Of a stretch of DNA of 64,000 nucleotides, positions 34,086 through 49,052 are shown piece after piece. The notes below the pieces were generated by a model. The model was not told the origin of the DNA, ran no database searches, and saw nothing but the letters and a program-made list of their open reading frames with translations. This stretch comes from Himantopus leucocephalus. Lineage: Eukaryota; Chordata; Aves; Charadriiformes; Recurvirostridae. The stretch is from positions 88,871,199 to 88,935,198 of the forward strand of contig RSEF01000003.1 of the NCBI GenBank assembly GCA_003993805.1, read 5' to 3'. How positions within the stretch are numbered: position 1 is the first letter of the stretch; every line of letters begins with the position of its first letter. The translations under genes and the position numbers were made by a program.

Positions 34086-37000
34086 CCCAGTTTACGGGGC
34101 TTTGGTGAACCCAGCCCCAACATGCCATTCACCACCTCTATGGCAATATGTGCCCGTGGAGCACTGCGCTGCTCTTCCCATGGACTTGGCTGCAGCAGAG
34201 CGCGGCACATATTTATTTAATTGTACATGAGTGTTTACATGCGGATAAAATAAATCCTTTTCCTATGTCTCACTCCTTTGGCAGGCACATGCACTCTGGG
34301 GACATAGACTTTACTGCCAGATAGCAGAGAGAGAATTTTGTGGGAATCTGGGTGACTCATGAATGCCTAACACTCCTCAAATGGGTTTATTTTCCTTTCG
34401 AGTGACCAGAAGATGGTTATTCTTCCTTCTGACAGTGTAAAGAGAATCTGGCACACCCTCAGGTGAATCTGTTCTTGGAACAGGGGCAGTTTATTTGTTT
34501 GGTTTTTTTTTTTTTGACAGTAAAAGCAATACTTAAGCTGTGCTGAAGTTAAATTGTGGGCATAAGGATATATGAAAAGCCTGCTAGTTACAAGGACATA
34601 ACATCTGTCCCTTTCTGTAGTTTATTAAAAAAAAAAATAAATACTCAGACTCTAGGACATAGCAACTAAAGGATGAAGGTGGTGAGTCTATGCCATTATA
34701 CTGAAAGGGGCCTAATTCAGTCTGAATAGAGTTACAACCTGAGTGCACAGATAATGTGATTTTGAAGTAATTTCTGTTGGTCATAGTGATTTTTCAGGAC
34801 ATATTTTGGAATATTGCTTGGCTTATATTATTCTGGAGACTTGTCAAGTCTGGTTTAATAAGCTTGTTTAAATTCTGGTCAGGAGCTTTTCTACTATATT
34901 GTATCAGAGTATTTGAACTCTTCTATTATGCCAAATATTTAGCGCATGCGTGAAAACTTGGAGTTGATCTGCAGTTCAGCAACAGCGGTAAGTAGTTTAC
35001 TGGATAGCATTTCTCTTGTGTCACTAGAGATGGAAACGGGTGCTTGGGTGGCTCGGGAAGTCCAAGTTGCCAGCTCAGATTTACTCGGGGAGATGAAACA
35101 CTCTTTAGGGAAAATCCACAGCTTAGCCAGGACATTCAGCTGCAAACACACAGTGTGGTCCAAGAAGCAAGTAGACAACTAGAATAAAGGCAGAAGGAAA
35201 GAGGTGAGCTTTGACCTTTCTCTCTGCAGCTTTAACAATCTTCTCCACGGACTTTAACTGCCTAACACCTGATTTCTATAGCTTTTATATAATTTAAATC
35301 ATCAACCTGGTGCAGCTGTTCCAGTTTTTATTTATCTTTGAGTATACTGCAATGATTTCTGCCCCTACTGTTTTCCACGATACCACAAATGGCTTGAAAC
35401 AGGAGCTGAGAATGACAATGTCTCAGCCACAGCAGCTGCTCAATCTATGTAACAACCAAGATCTTCTAATAAAAAAGCCCTTTTATTGTGTACACCTGAT
35501 TTGTTAGCCTGATTTACAGAAGGTGATGAGTAATCCTCACCTTCAGATTGGTTCTGAGACACAGTAAGATGTCTGGAGGCTTTCCAGCAGCAAAGGTTTT
35601 AGTATAATATTCTAATTTATAGTATAGCGTTCTGTTTAGCATAACTCAGCTTTACAAATTGACTGTCTCTGACCTTGATATTCTCTTTTATGTACTGCGA
35701 TAATGGTGAATTTTGAGAACGCTCCTTGTTACCTGATAAGGGAAACACTATTTGGAAATCTGAAGGGCAGCATGGAACAGAGGTCTTTCCTCTAGGACAC
35801 AGCTTCATTCTGTCCAGACAGTGTGAAACTCACTTGTGAGTTTTTTTCAGGCATTAAGGAACTCAGCTTTGTTGAGGAAACTTCTATATAGTGTTAAACC
35901 ACTGCATCAGCTTTTACCTCCCTCCTGGTTGCTGGTATGTGGCTGAAAGTCCTATAGGTGGGCAGAGTCCCCAGGTGCCAGGGTGGCTTTGGAAGTGGTG
36001 AGCAGTAAGGTTGTTCTAATGTGTGCGGGGTTGTGAGCAGGCAGTTCCAAAGACTTTCTAAATCTCTGTTGTAACCCCCAGATGTGCTCTTTTCAGCTCC
36101 ACTCCGCTGCTTTTATTAAATAATCTGCCACCGATGTACCATTCAGCTGGATGTGAAACCTTTAAAGAGCTTTTAGGTGGGGAGGGAAAGCAGCACTGTG
36201 TTCAAAGCTGGGACCAGGAGTCTATCAGGCAGCCACCTGAAGTCTTAATGGGTCTGGGGCCGTGCTGCTCTGTCCTTTATGTTCATGGCCAAAGCATGAA
36301 TCTCAGCTCGTGTTACTCAGCACTGGAGAAAAGTCACTGACAGCCTCTTAAAGAAGCATGTGAAGTTGGACATCCAAACGGAGAAGTTTATAGTCTTGAC
36401 TGCAATAGGCTCTATGTAGGGAGCCGCCTGTGGAACAGCATATTGCAGTCGTGAGTGAACTGGAAACTTGCTGCATAACCAGTAAAGCTGCTCTCAGATA
36501 CACCACTGACTTTATTGGTGTCACCTGTATAAATGGGATCAGAATCCGTCTGTATCTGCTCATGTGAACTTGCCAGGATACTGCAAGATTTCTGTCCCAA
36601 ATGTGATAATGAGCTGATATTTCATTATTGCTTATGTTTAATTTTTCCATGCACCAGTGTTACTGGTTGACGTAGTCAAGCCAGGTAATAAAAATGAGAC
36701 CCTGGTCTGTGTCCCAGCACAGTGGCCTGGATGAAGTCATGGTGGCAAAGCTCTAAGTGATTTCAAAGAGGGCTGGCTGTCATCCACAGCAATAAACAAC
36801 CCCTGTCCCTAGCACTAATAGCCTAAAAGCATTTTCAGCTTAGCTTGTCATGCTTTACCTACCACTTTATTGGCAAACATCTTTCATATTGTAAGCGGTT
36901 CTACAATGTATATAGAGGTAGTAAAACAAGCAGTGATTCTGTAACTCTTAAAATTCACTTAGAATGATGGCACATTTAGTTTTATCTTGTATGACTTCCA

Positions 37001-37319
37001 AGGGAAAGAAGTATTAAAAGTTTTGTGTTTGAACATTTTCCTTAAAGAGAGTTATTCTGACAGATGTAATCTCTTATTTGATCCTGCTAAGTATATTTCA
37101 TTTCTCAAGTAATGTCATTGCATGTGTTTAAGGGAACTAATTCATATTCCTTAAAAACCAAATATTCCTCCCATCAGATACTAAAAAATTACTTAGGAGA
37201 ATTTTGGCTTGTTTACTTTTGATTTTTAAGATTTTTAAACATACATAAAGTGTGAATCATTTTGTGTTTGAAAGCTCTGCTGTAGGGAGCTTCAGGTAAT
37301 TTTTCTAAGAACAGAGAGG

Positions 37320-37430
37320 GTATATGTGGAGGGGTGTGTGGGTGTATATATGCATATACATATACACACTTGCCTGTGAGCATTTATACATGCATATAAG
37401 TATGTATACATAGATACCCACACAGATATC
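37320..37430. repeat. TATG/TACA-rich imperfect microsatellite
   Basis: Runs of GTGTATATATGCATATACAT and ATACATGCATATAAGTATGT type alternating purine-pyrimidine sequence. Confidence 0.75.
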
Positions 37431-37542
37431 GGTGCAGAACTCCAGTTCCAGGATTAATGCAATCTGACTAGCATCTTGTGCTGCCCCAACACCAGAGGAG
37501 GACGGGGTCTTGTAAAAAATATAAGAAATAAGTTTAAAGAGG

Positions 37543-37578
37543 AAAGAGGTAGTAAGGATGAGAGGTAGTAAGGATGAA
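37543..37578. repeat. Short tandem duplication
   Basis: GAGGTAGTAAGGATGA occurs twice in succession. Confidence 0.8.
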
Positions 37579-40500
37579 AGAAGGTGAGGATATCACAAGA
37601 TGATATATATTATCATATGGGCCCAGCACGGTGTTTCTGAATCATTAGCAAACACCTTTAATAAGGAATGTGGGTTGCCCTTGACTGCCACTAACACGTC
37701 AGAATCATTATTTGGCTGAAGGATGTCGCAGCAGAAGCAGATCTTGAGGAGTGATTTGAAAGAGAAGTCTCCCATCAGATCTTTTTCAAAGGGTACATTT
37801 TCTCCTTCAAATCAGTTGGAGTTCCCAGAGCTGAATCATTAATAAGCTTCTTTTCTGATGATGTTCAGAGCCCCACAGCACTGGTAGCAGGATGAAATTA
37901 AAGCTTGAGAGGTTTGCCATACACTCAACACACAAAGGCTCACTCTTCCAGACGCTGCCTCATGTTTTCTGGTGAGCTGTTGTGTGTAAATGACACGTGG
38001 CTGTGCAATATAATTTCCCTGCCCAACATTTCCTAGGAATGTTTTTCAGGATTACTTGGGGCAGGCTGAAGTCAGGGGAGTGACCTGAAGAGGTCGGTGC
38101 TGCCAGTCCTGGCAAGCAGAGGACTCAAGAGGTGCAAGTCCTGCAGCAGCTCGCCAAGCCTTGGTCCGGGGCAAAGCTTGGCTTGTGAAGTAGTTAAAGA
38201 GGGAAAACATTGTGTTGCTAAGCTTGATTTCTCAGCTCTGTAAAAAACCCTTTCAGAGCACACGTGTGCTGCACAGAACCCAATGACACTGTTCTTATTG
38301 GATTATATCTTGGGAAGAAAAGTTAATTTAGTTCAATCTTCAAATTCCTGTTAAAGCCTTGATTTTAAGGTCAAGGTTGTAAATTTCAGTTGGAGATGGA
38401 TGCAACATGGTTTACTTGTTTGTTTTTTAAATAGGGTTTGTGGTTTTATCTAATTTTAAGTCCGGAGTCTAAATCAATTTAGTCTTCCCTACGGGACAAT
38501 ACAGGGTCTCATCTGCTCAGCTTTAGGGATTAGAGTGTCAAAGGTAAATATCTGCGTAGCTTCTGCTGAGTCCGGTTCAAGGCAGGTGCCTACCTATTGT
38601 TGAGGACGCAGATGTAAGTACCACCTTCATTCCTTTCTGTGGGAAAAACCAGGAGATCTGCTTAGTGAACTTCAGAAGTTTTCTGAGAATTATTCAGATG
38701 AGAATTGTACCAACAGGTGAGTCACAGAATAGCTTGGGGATAAGCACCACCTATTGTGCCTGCAACTCCTTTCTTCGCCCTCAGCAAATCTGATTGAGAC
38801 CATTTCTGGGGACGACGTGGCAGAGTTTTGCTTTCAGGCTGTCGGAAACGAGACTCCTGCTGTCATTTCCAAGGAACTGTTTTTCTCATGGCAGTGGGTT
38901 TTTTCCAGTAGATGTAGGGCTTTTCCTCTTTTCCGATTCGCAGATGTGGAGCAAGAGGTTCCCTTGCTGTTTTCTGGTCATCCCCTCTCATTATCCTCCT
39001 ATGGCATGTCATGACATGGCAGCTAAGCATCTCTCCTGCTCTCTGCCTCCACAGGCACAATACTTCTGCTCTGTAATTTTTAGGAAAGTGGATGATTTCT
39101 CTCCCTCCACTCTTCAAAAGCAGCATGAGTTGGAAGATGTCAGGAAGACAGGGCACAACACCCGCCCCCCCAAGTCTCCTTGGTTTTGAGCTTAGTTCTG
39201 TCCTTGGGTAATTTTCTGACCCACGCTGGGTTCCATATAGTGACATCTGTGAGCTGTGTTTTCCGGATGTTAACAGATTTGCTGCTTCTTTGTAGCACTA
39301 AAGTCAAATCAGAAGAAAGGTGACGGAGCTGTGACAACGATGGCCTGACAAGGTCTTGAGCTCCTTGTCTCATCAGCCATATCACCTTCCCCACTGCCCT
39401 CTCCCTCTCCCACTGCAACATTTGTCTTCTCAGAATTTACTTCCTTTTTTCTATACCTGTATCTAATCTCTGTCGAATCCCTGTCTCTCTCTTTGAGTCC
39501 CTTTTCAGGTGTAGTCCCACTGAATTGTCTTCCCCCCCCTGCTTTCTCTATTTAACCGCACAAATAACAGGCATGTGCAACTTTTGATTCAAGGACAGGT
39601 TTTTATTTTAACCTCTTTTTTCTGAGCAAAGAAGAATTATGAAAGCTTTCTGCATTTGTCTGTTGATTGGTTGTCCACAGTCCTGCCCACACTGGCCCCA
39701 AACTTTTGGACGTGTGAGCTGATTTCATCCAAACTTGTCAGAAAGGTAAAGATATAAAAAAAAAGAACAAACAACCCCTACAAGCTTTGTGAAAATATTT
39801 GGTCAGGTAGAGGAGGCAGAAGGTTCATGCCCCATCAGGGGCGAAGTTGATGTGGAGTCATGTTGCTCAGACATCAGAGAGTCCAGAGGAGAGCACAATC
39901 TTGAGATACAGATCTGCAGGAAACCAAGTTTCATCATCTCTGCTGCTTATAGAACGAGGAATTTAATTTCTCTCTCCTGAGAGAAACACTGAACTGTTCT
40001 TCTCTACTCCCAGTGTATCATTGTTGTGTTTGAACCTCTTATTTATTTTTTTATTGTATGACACTGTCAGTTATGATTAATTTAGGTTTTGTGATGCTGG
40101 TTATTGCATAGAAGGCTTCTGACTTTGACCTCTATGATGTGGAGTCTGTCACCTGGGTTTTCTTTGCTGTCTATGCTGTCATGTATCAGAGGGGAAATAA
40201 TGGTGGTGGTCCTAAGTGGGAAAATAACTACTAATGGATTAGGTTGTATCAAATGGATCGTGAGACTGAGATAACCAGCCATAACAGGGCTGAGGTTCCC
40301 AACTGTAACCACAATAAAGCTTCTGAAATTTATTGGTGGTAGAACTGAAAGTCATAACCCAGACAGGAAGGTAATGGTTAGACTCAGATTGACTATGGAA
40401 TAACAGTCCCATTCTTTTTTATTTTTTTTCTTTCTCAGCTAAGAAATAAACCTTTAACATCATATCTTTTTCAAGACATCATTTGAAGACAAAAATAAGT

Positions 40501-41542
40501 GATTTTGTTGACATAAAGTCTATATCCACTGAGAGCTGTATCAAAAGAGATCAAGTAGATATCTTCTTTCTGCAAAACCTAGATTAAAATCTACTGGCTG
40601 CTAGTGTCCTTCCAAATGGCAGAACGTGTTAAAAAGTAAGACTTGTTTTATTCCTTTATAAGTAAGTGAAATACGCTTCCTTTAATAAGGTCCCCAACTT
40701 GTGCTTTGGAAAAAGGTGGCAGTAAAGCTGTACTATATCAGAGTTATGGGGACACATTGCTCTGGTCCTCACTGGACAAACTTTCAGTCTGCATGATCTC
40801 AGATTTAGTAGAACCAATAACATTTAATATCTACAATTTTCATACAGTTTTGTGGCTTTAAAATGCTGCAGTAATTACTTTATTCTGTCTCAAGATATTA
40901 ATGGTAAGTTTGCAATACGTTGCCTATGGAAATGATTCAGCAAGAGGAGCGTGGTTGACCCCTCCCGCACAGCAACTTACTAATGACCTGGGTTTGTCTT
41001 TTACTCAGATATTTGACTTTTCTCCTGTAGCATTTTTGTAGCCAAGCTTTTTTAGCAAACCTGAAGAGATCAAGATAGAGATAGGAAGCCGGCAGTATAT
41101 TAGTGGAAGAACAGGTAAATAACATGGTCAAAGCTGATAAGACAAATTAGTTGGAATAGTTTAGCTATCTTTTGAAATTTCATTTATTTTGCTGAAAACT
41201 TGTTTTGAAGAAAAAAGGTGAGACCATGTCGAAGCATCCCACTGACAGTTGTCCATGGACTTCTATGTCCATTGAAACTATTCAAACCTTTCCTAATTCT
41301 CAGAGGGAAAAAAAATAGAGAGGCAAATGGGAGGATTTCCAAGTTTCAAAACCGTTCCTTTCAGTTACAATGCAAAATTAAAATCTCAAAAGTGTTTGTG
41401 ACTAAAAATCTTTAGAGCATACATCTCAGGTGAAAGTATATGGTGTTTTTGCTTACATTTCAAAACTAAATACTTTGAATATGCAAATTGTGACTTTTTT
41501 CCTCCAGTAAAACCATACAACATTTTGAAAATGTGCATTTCC

Positions 41543-41559
41543 TTTTTTTTTTTTTTTTA
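41543..41559. repeat. Poly-T run
   Basis: A run of about 17 T. No retroposed body was recognised beside it. Confidence 0.8.
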
Positions 41560-44500
41560 ATATGAAGAAACCGACCAGGGCTAAGTCTTTTCTACAAAAA
41601 TTTTTAGCAAGTCAAGATTTGGCACTGGGTAGGTGGGAACGATTAATTGAAAAATTTCTCACCTCCTCTACAAAGAAGTCTTTGATAGCTGTGATTGCAA
41701 TTAGGAATAGCATTCTCTGAAATGGGTGAGTTGTGCTCCCTGCTCCTTTCATCTTGATCAGAATGGTTACTGCGTGCTCAGACCTTCAAACAGCCACCGC
41801 TCTCAGTTTTAAGAAAATATGACCAAATTAACTGCGTAATTTATCAAGATGTTATAAAAATTTCAATAGTAAATTTTTGAAGAACGCTTTGACATGTGGC
41901 CTCTCTGTTACAAGCTAAGTTTAATATGTTATTGAATACATGCTGAACTATTTGATGACAAGGTAATCAAAAGTTATGGATTACTTGGGACTCTGCATGG
42001 CCAGACATGTTCCCTCTTAGATAACCCTTGACAGTTTCATTATCAGCTGATAATTGCCAGCACTGCTGTAATATATCCATCTGTTTATTGGTTATTTCAC
42101 ATCATTGTGAGCCAAAGCCCCACTGCCCTAGCACTACCCAAAGGCAGACGCACTCTTTTTGTGTCCTGCTTGGAAAAAACCCAGAAATCTCTAGAAGAAG
42201 AGGGACAGGATCAAACAATATTGTAAAGGTCCCAGTCAAAGTGGAACCACTGAATGTGTCATTTTGTGAGTGTGCACTGTCTGAAATTTGTCTAGCTCTG
42301 GAGTTAAAATAAATCCACCAGCAAAACACCATTTTTTACCTTAAAAACTTTTCTGGCTGTTAGCAGCCTGGATGATATTTTTTATCTCAATTTTAGCAAA
42401 TGAATCAAGCTGATACAAGAGTTTACCAACTGTTGTGCATGGTTGCTATTGCTATTGTTTATTCAGAAGGCTTGTCTCTACTCAGTGATTGTGGGAGAAG
42501 TATAAATGTATTTAAATTTGCATAACCACTAAGTTGATATGGATAGTTGTTCATACCACCTATAAATATATTAACACCCTTATATTGACATAACTGTGTC
42601 TGCCTGAGCAGGCTGCAGTAATTTAGTTAAACCAGTTTTGCTACCCAGGCAGCTATATGAAGGGGGCAAAGTAAATGCTAGATACAGAGGAGGGCAGGTA
42701 ATTTCTGTCACTACTTTGAAAACTGCTGGCTTTTCCAATCAACAGCAGATTTCTGTGAACAGAATAGGCATTCTTACAAAAACTGCAGTAAATGAGATGT
42801 CATTTTTATTGATAATGATGCGATTTGCTCTAGAGAACTGTTTGCTGTTACAAGAGCTGCTTCAGAACTTGCCAATCCTGCCTCTATCAGCCTTACAGTT
42901 TTCTGCAGCAAAGACATTAACTGAGTCCTATGAAGTTAATATTTAAGGATCTTGGGGATCATTCCTTCAGAAGTTTGCATGAGCTTTTATCAGTAGCAGC
43001 ATTCTTTGTCAAGATGTACTTGCAGTACAAGACAGGGATGATTTTCCCATTGGAAACAAGGAATCCTTAAATTCTTTTTTATTATACCCATGATAAAACA
43101 CAATATTGCCTCAGCTTTGTGTAGGCTACATTTTCACCTCCTGGGAGCTCCTAAACCTGCAAAACAGAAAAAGTATGACACTAATTGAATTTTCTTGTTT
43201 CCTTTCAAGTTTCATCATCGTGACTCCGCTTGGGCATCTGGACGTAAGTGTTTGTTCTCGCTCCTGCCAGGGGACCGACTCCGGCATGCCGTTCCTCCCT
43301 TCGCCCCCGCCTGCTTCCTCTTCGCCTCCCTCCCAGAAGTAACATTTGAGACACAGGAAAGCCATCAACACGTCCTGCTGCTCCGAGGGCCATTAGCTGT
43401 CTGTCTTTGCTCTTGGAGGTGCGTGAAATCTGCTTTCTTTCATGGGCTGGTCAGAAAGCAGCAGGCACTGGAACTGAAAGCAGCAGGAACTGGCATCTTC
43501 CAGCTGAGTCCTTTGCACCACCCAGAAAGGCAGGAGGAGGGATGTCCTCATGCTGTGTAGGTAACACAGGCGCACGCCCATGGAGGAGAAAGGACTGGTG
43601 GGAGGTGGCAGAGCCGAGGGCCACCCGCAACCAGCCTGCTCAGCTGAGACAGGGCGTTGAAATCTCGCAGCATCGGTGAACACTGGTAGAGAAGGGGAAA
43701 GGCATCCAGCTGGCATGGCTGTTCTCTCCCCGGAAGAAAAGACTATAAATTACAGTTATGCTTTGAGAATGAATTATTGTTACCCTGTTTATCTGCCTGT
43801 TAGAGGCATTTTGTTTTTCTGCCTCTAATAAAAATATTGCTTGCTAAGCCATTTGTTTTGTATTTGCTAGTGGGGACAGTTTACCCACTGAGTCATTTGC
43901 ACTGCTCATTGCGTCAGGATAACTTTGCCTGGTTTCTGGGTGAGGACTTGAACGGTGCTCTAGCAGTGATTTACCCTTAAATGTGAACCCACCTATTACT
44001 GTTTCCACTCAGGTACTGGTAGAAGGGTTACAAAATGGCTCATACCAAGGACAGTCTGGCCTGCAGTGTTTATCCAGTACCTATTCAATAGGCAATGGCT
44101 ACTATCAGTCGCTGACCTCACCCAGATTCAAAGTGACAACTGGAAGGAGAAAGACTCCGTATCCTACTACCAAAGGGATGCCAGTCTGTGCTGGGGGAAG
44201 GTGTTTGGGAGACAACCAGACCCAACACCTTGGAAGATGAGCTTCCTCTTGTGCCTCGTTCGGCTTTACCTGCAGCAAGGCCTTCAGTGAAACAGCTACG
44301 AAGAGTATGCTAATGTCCCTGCACAGTATGACAAGAGATTTAAATCACAGATTTTTTTTTTTAATTAAATAAACAGAAGGTTGTTGAATTTCTACCAGAA
44401 CTTCTAAACCTGCTTAGAATTTCAGAACCAGTTTTACACTGAAGAAAATAAATCCGACAATGAAGGAAAATATTCAAATCCTCCTCCACCACCCCAAATA

Positions 44501-46477
44501 AAAGCAAAGAAGAAAAAAGCGATATGTCACTTTAATATTAAAGTTAAGAGGTTTTGTTGGTGAGGAGAACTTTAAAGAAAAGAAAATGATGGGGGTGACA
44601 AATCTTTAAAGAAGGGAAAATGGAGTGCTATTTTTAAAATTCTTTTATTCTTTTCAGATTGTGGTATTTTACAGAGCCTTACAAATGACAAAGCAGCTGC
44701 TTCCCCTGTGCTTGACTGAATGCTTTCTCCACACACCACTGGGTTGGGGTTTTTTTCTTTTTGTGTCACATTGATCTTCTCTTGTTGTGCTGCCTCTAAC
44801 ACGCCATTAGGCGCCTCTGGCTGCCAATAGTGAGGGAGAAGATCAGGTTCTGGTGGGTAAACTGCTATTAGGCTCTTCCTGACATGACTTATAATATTAT
44901 GGCCTGTGTCTACTCTTTGAAGATATTTTGAGAGTTAGAATCACCTTATTATTAGTATTGGTTTTACTGTTTGTACTAAAGGAGTTTCTAGGGGCCCTTG
45001 TCCAGATCTGTTGTACAGATGTTGCACAAATGGATATTAAAAGGAGACACCTGCCTCTGTCTTCGAACACGTGAGACAGAAAAAAGGCCATTATTATCTC
45101 CAATTTGCAGCACGCGCCTAAAGCTCTCCAGTGCTACACAGAAAAAAATTGAGCGATCTCTGAATAGAAGCAATATGGGCGAAGGAGGGTGATACTACAT
45201 CTATCCTAAAAACCCCACCTTCTCACAACCTCTAAGGTGAAGTGGTGTGTTAAGGCAGTAATACGAGGTACCCACAGTGGCTAATACCTGAAAATAGAGT
45301 TAATCAGTCATATTACCAGCCTGGGATCTCTCATTCATACCAAAGATGTTGGTCGCTGCCCCTAGTTGTCCCAGAAAGTCAAGATTACCCACTCACCAGG
45401 TTTCAGGGGTACACCAATAAAGCTCATTCTGCTCAATGCACTGCAGAGCAACCTCTGTAAACACATGCAAACCAGCTTTATGGTCCCCCCTTGGATCTTC
45501 CCTTAAAATAGCTCTCTGTCTATAATTTCTGCCAGGACATGGCGATGATGTGGCTGCTGGAGGGTGGATGCTGTTGTCTATCACACCAGTCAATACCCTC
45601 TGATGGGTTCTTATCTGCCTGCAACAGCCTGTTGTCTCTTCACTAAGGCCATGGGTGGCTAGGGCAGCATTTCCAGTTTGCAGAGCACTTCACACATCAG
45701 AAACTTAGTAAACGTTGGGTTTCTAAGTCCTGGGGTAATACATATATTAGTAACAAATAATAATAATAAGCAACAAGAAATCTTTCTCCAACTGCATCTC
45801 TATGCTTGCATGCTCAAATCCCCTCTCCTTGCCCACCCCCAAACACACTCAACACAGCTTGCCATATGTGGGAGCAATTTGCAGCCATTGATATTAAGGA
45901 TGCCTCTCTTTAATAATTGAAAAGAATTAGCATAATACTTGACTCATTGGGTTTCTGTGGGGAAACAGTAACCTCCAGTGGTCATTTAGAGTCCAGTCAT
46001 GTTCTAACGGACTTCACTGGGAGCAGTGTTAGGTCCTTAATTTTTACCTGGCTTTAAAATTTTCCTTGAAGTCCTAAATTATACATTCATAACCAATTTC
46101 TCACACAACACATAGCTGCTAGAACTGCACTCCTTCAAAGGTTTGTTTTGCAGTTGTTTACCTTTGCCAAGGGCCTCGAGATCCAGAAATAAAAAGTCCC
46201 AGTGAAAATGAAAAGTAACACCAATTTTTAGTGAAAAGCAAGTCTATAACTTTTTTAAGGAAACAGTGCAATTTGTGCAGTGTCTGAACTTGGCTTAGGA
46301 ATGTCACCTAAGTGCTAAACACATAGATCTTTTCTTCTTTTTAAAGTGGGGGACATCCTCCAGTTAGAGGGAAGGCTAAGACTATATTCTATCCATTTTA
46401 AATTGGTTTTTTTTAAGAGGTTAGATGCTGAAGTTAGACATGCATTTAGGTGTTGCTCTATATTGACCAGTCAGCAA

Positions 46478-46580
46478 TCATAGGAAACAGGGATGGAAGG
46501 GAGCTCGGGAGAACTCTCAGCCTGTCTCCTTCAAGGCCAGGCTGTAGTTAAGCTATTTCAGCCTTCAGCTTCCTTCAGGC
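46478..46580 (-). mobile_element. Probable old CR1 3' tail
   Basis: AATCATAGGAAACAGGGATG, GAAGGGAGCTCGGGAGAAC and the following CAGGCTGTAGTTAAGC resemble the old CR1 tail wording (GGAAGGGACCTCAGGAGGTC ...). Diverged. Confidence 0.45.
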
Positions 46581-48890
46581 TGTAGTACCACAATACAGAT
46601 GGACATTGAAGGCAGACAAATTTTTATGTCTCTTTGTGGTTCTATTTATGTTAAAGACCCCGACTGGATCCGGTGCGGTACTGGAGCTGCTGTATATTGC
46701 TGATGGTGGAAGGATTGCAGAGACCAGCATGACTTTTCCTGTTCCTTCAGGGGATTGACAGTTACTGCCTGACAGCTCAGAGGTTGCAACCTCCAGTTGC
46801 AACACATTAATCTGGGCAAGCACAGCACAATTAGCCTTTCTGTTGTTGCGTTTGCGAGGGGGTTGAGGGTACACCACTGAATATGACTTGAGGGATCACA
46901 AGTCTTCTCCCCAGATCTTTAATTTTTATTGTCTGCTGGGTGACGTAAATTATTACCTCCATTTGATTACCGAGTACTGTGCAAGTGTGTTTGTTTATAT
47001 TTATGCTCCTGGGTGGTTACTGTCGACATAACTACTGCAGACTGCTCAGAGCTTTGAGTGGGCCCAATCTGTCAAACTCAGAATCAAATATATTAAGCCC
47101 TCCTCCTCCTCCCTGGGTCATTTTTTGAGAATGTGCCACTGACAACATTTGGAGCTGCGAGAAGTTTATGGCTGTGTGTGGAAGAGTTTGATTTAGAGCT
47201 AAAGTGGCTGTGAGACATCAAAAAGAGAAGGGGAAAAAGTCTTGACATTCCTCAGGGCCACAATAGCATTGAAGGCTGCACAGGAGCATCCCACCCTCCT
47301 GCAAAATGGCCAGCCGAGCTGGCTATGCTGGCTCCTCAGATGCCTCGTGCCTAGTTAGTCCCAAGGTGGCATGGGGACTGACTATATACCTCCTATACCC
47401 TACCTACCCCAGGGTGGGATGGTTTGGGGTCCAAGGTGGTGCTCTACTCATCTGTGAATGTGGGAAACAGAAAGCAAAGTTCAGTGTGGCAATGGATGGC
47501 CAAGGAGTAATGTCCTTGAGGCCCTACTGGAGAGATTCAGCTGGAGGTGCGTGCTCCAGGGGCTGGAAAGGCAAAGGAGAGCAAGCAGAAAGAGAAGATC
47601 TTGTCCAATAGTGGATAGGTAAGATGTCTGCTCTCTTAGTTTATCCCCACCTCCTGCTCAGACAGTCATCCTCTCCTGCTTTTTGTAGAGTGTCAAGCTC
47701 TCATCTGAGGCTTGCTAAGATCCTCATTGCTGACCTCTCCCTTTCCTCCACCCATGGTGAAACTGCTTTGCCTCTGATGTGAAACCAAATTCTGCCTATG
47801 CAGGAGAGACTGCTTGGACTGAGGGCATGCATAAGAGCTCCCACCTAAATTAGCTGGTGCTTAGCCGAAGGAGGAGAAAGAAAACACTAACAAAATGAAA
47901 TGAAAGAGGAGATAGCAGATGAAAGTAAAAAAACATAGGTGGCAAGCTGTGATTAATATGGGAAAATAGGTAATGAAAAGAGGAAATTTAAAATATGAGT
48001 AATTGAAAAAGACCATAGGCAACAATTAGACCATGAAAGATGACCATAGCCAACACAGCCAATGTTAGTTATGCTGCAGCTGGCTTGTGCTCAAGGAGAA
48101 AGCAGAAATGAAACAGATGACATGCAAGCGCTTGTCTCTGAGTTCTGCTTTCTTTCAATTAGGGATTACTTACTATCTTTCTTCTAATGAGGACTGCAAA
48201 ACGCAGTTGGGGATTTACCGACCATTTCCATTGATTTTTGTTGTTTCTCTTGTCTTTTTTCCTCTATGGCATTGTGATAGTTATAATGTTTGACTCTCCT
48301 CAAATGGGTCATTTGCAGGAAAATTACAATATGTGCCTGTCTGAGGTACCAGCTAATTGAACACTCAGAAGACAATCAGTGATGCTCTCCGGGAAGGCAG
48401 ACTATGTGCCAAAAAAAGTGAAAGATCTACTGATGAGATTCATGGGGCAGGTGAGGACATATGCCAAATTAGAGACTAGTGTCAACAAGACGTGATGCAC
48501 AGGACAACGATATTGGTTTTTTTTAAGTAGATGTGTAGTTCTCATTTGCTCTTAAGGTATAAAAATTCCTATGTCATCCTACAGGAAATTTAGGTTTCAA
48601 TTCTGCCAATGTAGTAAATCCATAAGCAGATCACTGCACCAGGCAAAATTACATGTGCTTCAGTTGGTCTTCATGTAGATGACCTGTATCTATAATGTCA
48701 GGCCAAGAGAAGGTACAATTAAAATTTTTTAATGTAGTATTTTTCATAAAGTCTCAATCAGGTCTGCATTGAGGCTCCATGATACTAGATGCTGCATGAA
48801 CACTGGAAATACGCCTTCATACAGGTGGTCTTTCCTTAAATTATATACATGTTGGAAACAGGCGATTGTGGAAAGAGCAACTCAGTACAA

Positions 48891-48925
48891 TTGTACCCAA
48901 GCACTATACATTGTACCCAAGCACT
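48891..48925. repeat. Two-copy direct repeat, 20-bp period
   Basis: TTGTACCCAAGCACT at 48891-48905 and again at 48911-48925. Confidence 0.85.
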
Positions 48926-49052
48926 TACACCTTGCAAATGGGAATAAAGCTCTGAGAATTAGCCTTTCTTTAAGGTAAATAATAACAGTCTTCTTCAAGA
49001 CTGATTTGGAAATGTACTGAAACAAACTGATTATATTCGTGTTCTGGGAAGA

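Noticed and set aside
38794..39189. 131-codon + ORF as a gene
   Set aside because: A 127-codon ORF overlaps on the other strand, with no motif, splice context or poly(A) logic; probably chance.
43195..43560. 121-codon ORF cluster on both strands
   Set aside because: Overlapping frames on both strands in a locally GC-richer patch; no family resemblance.
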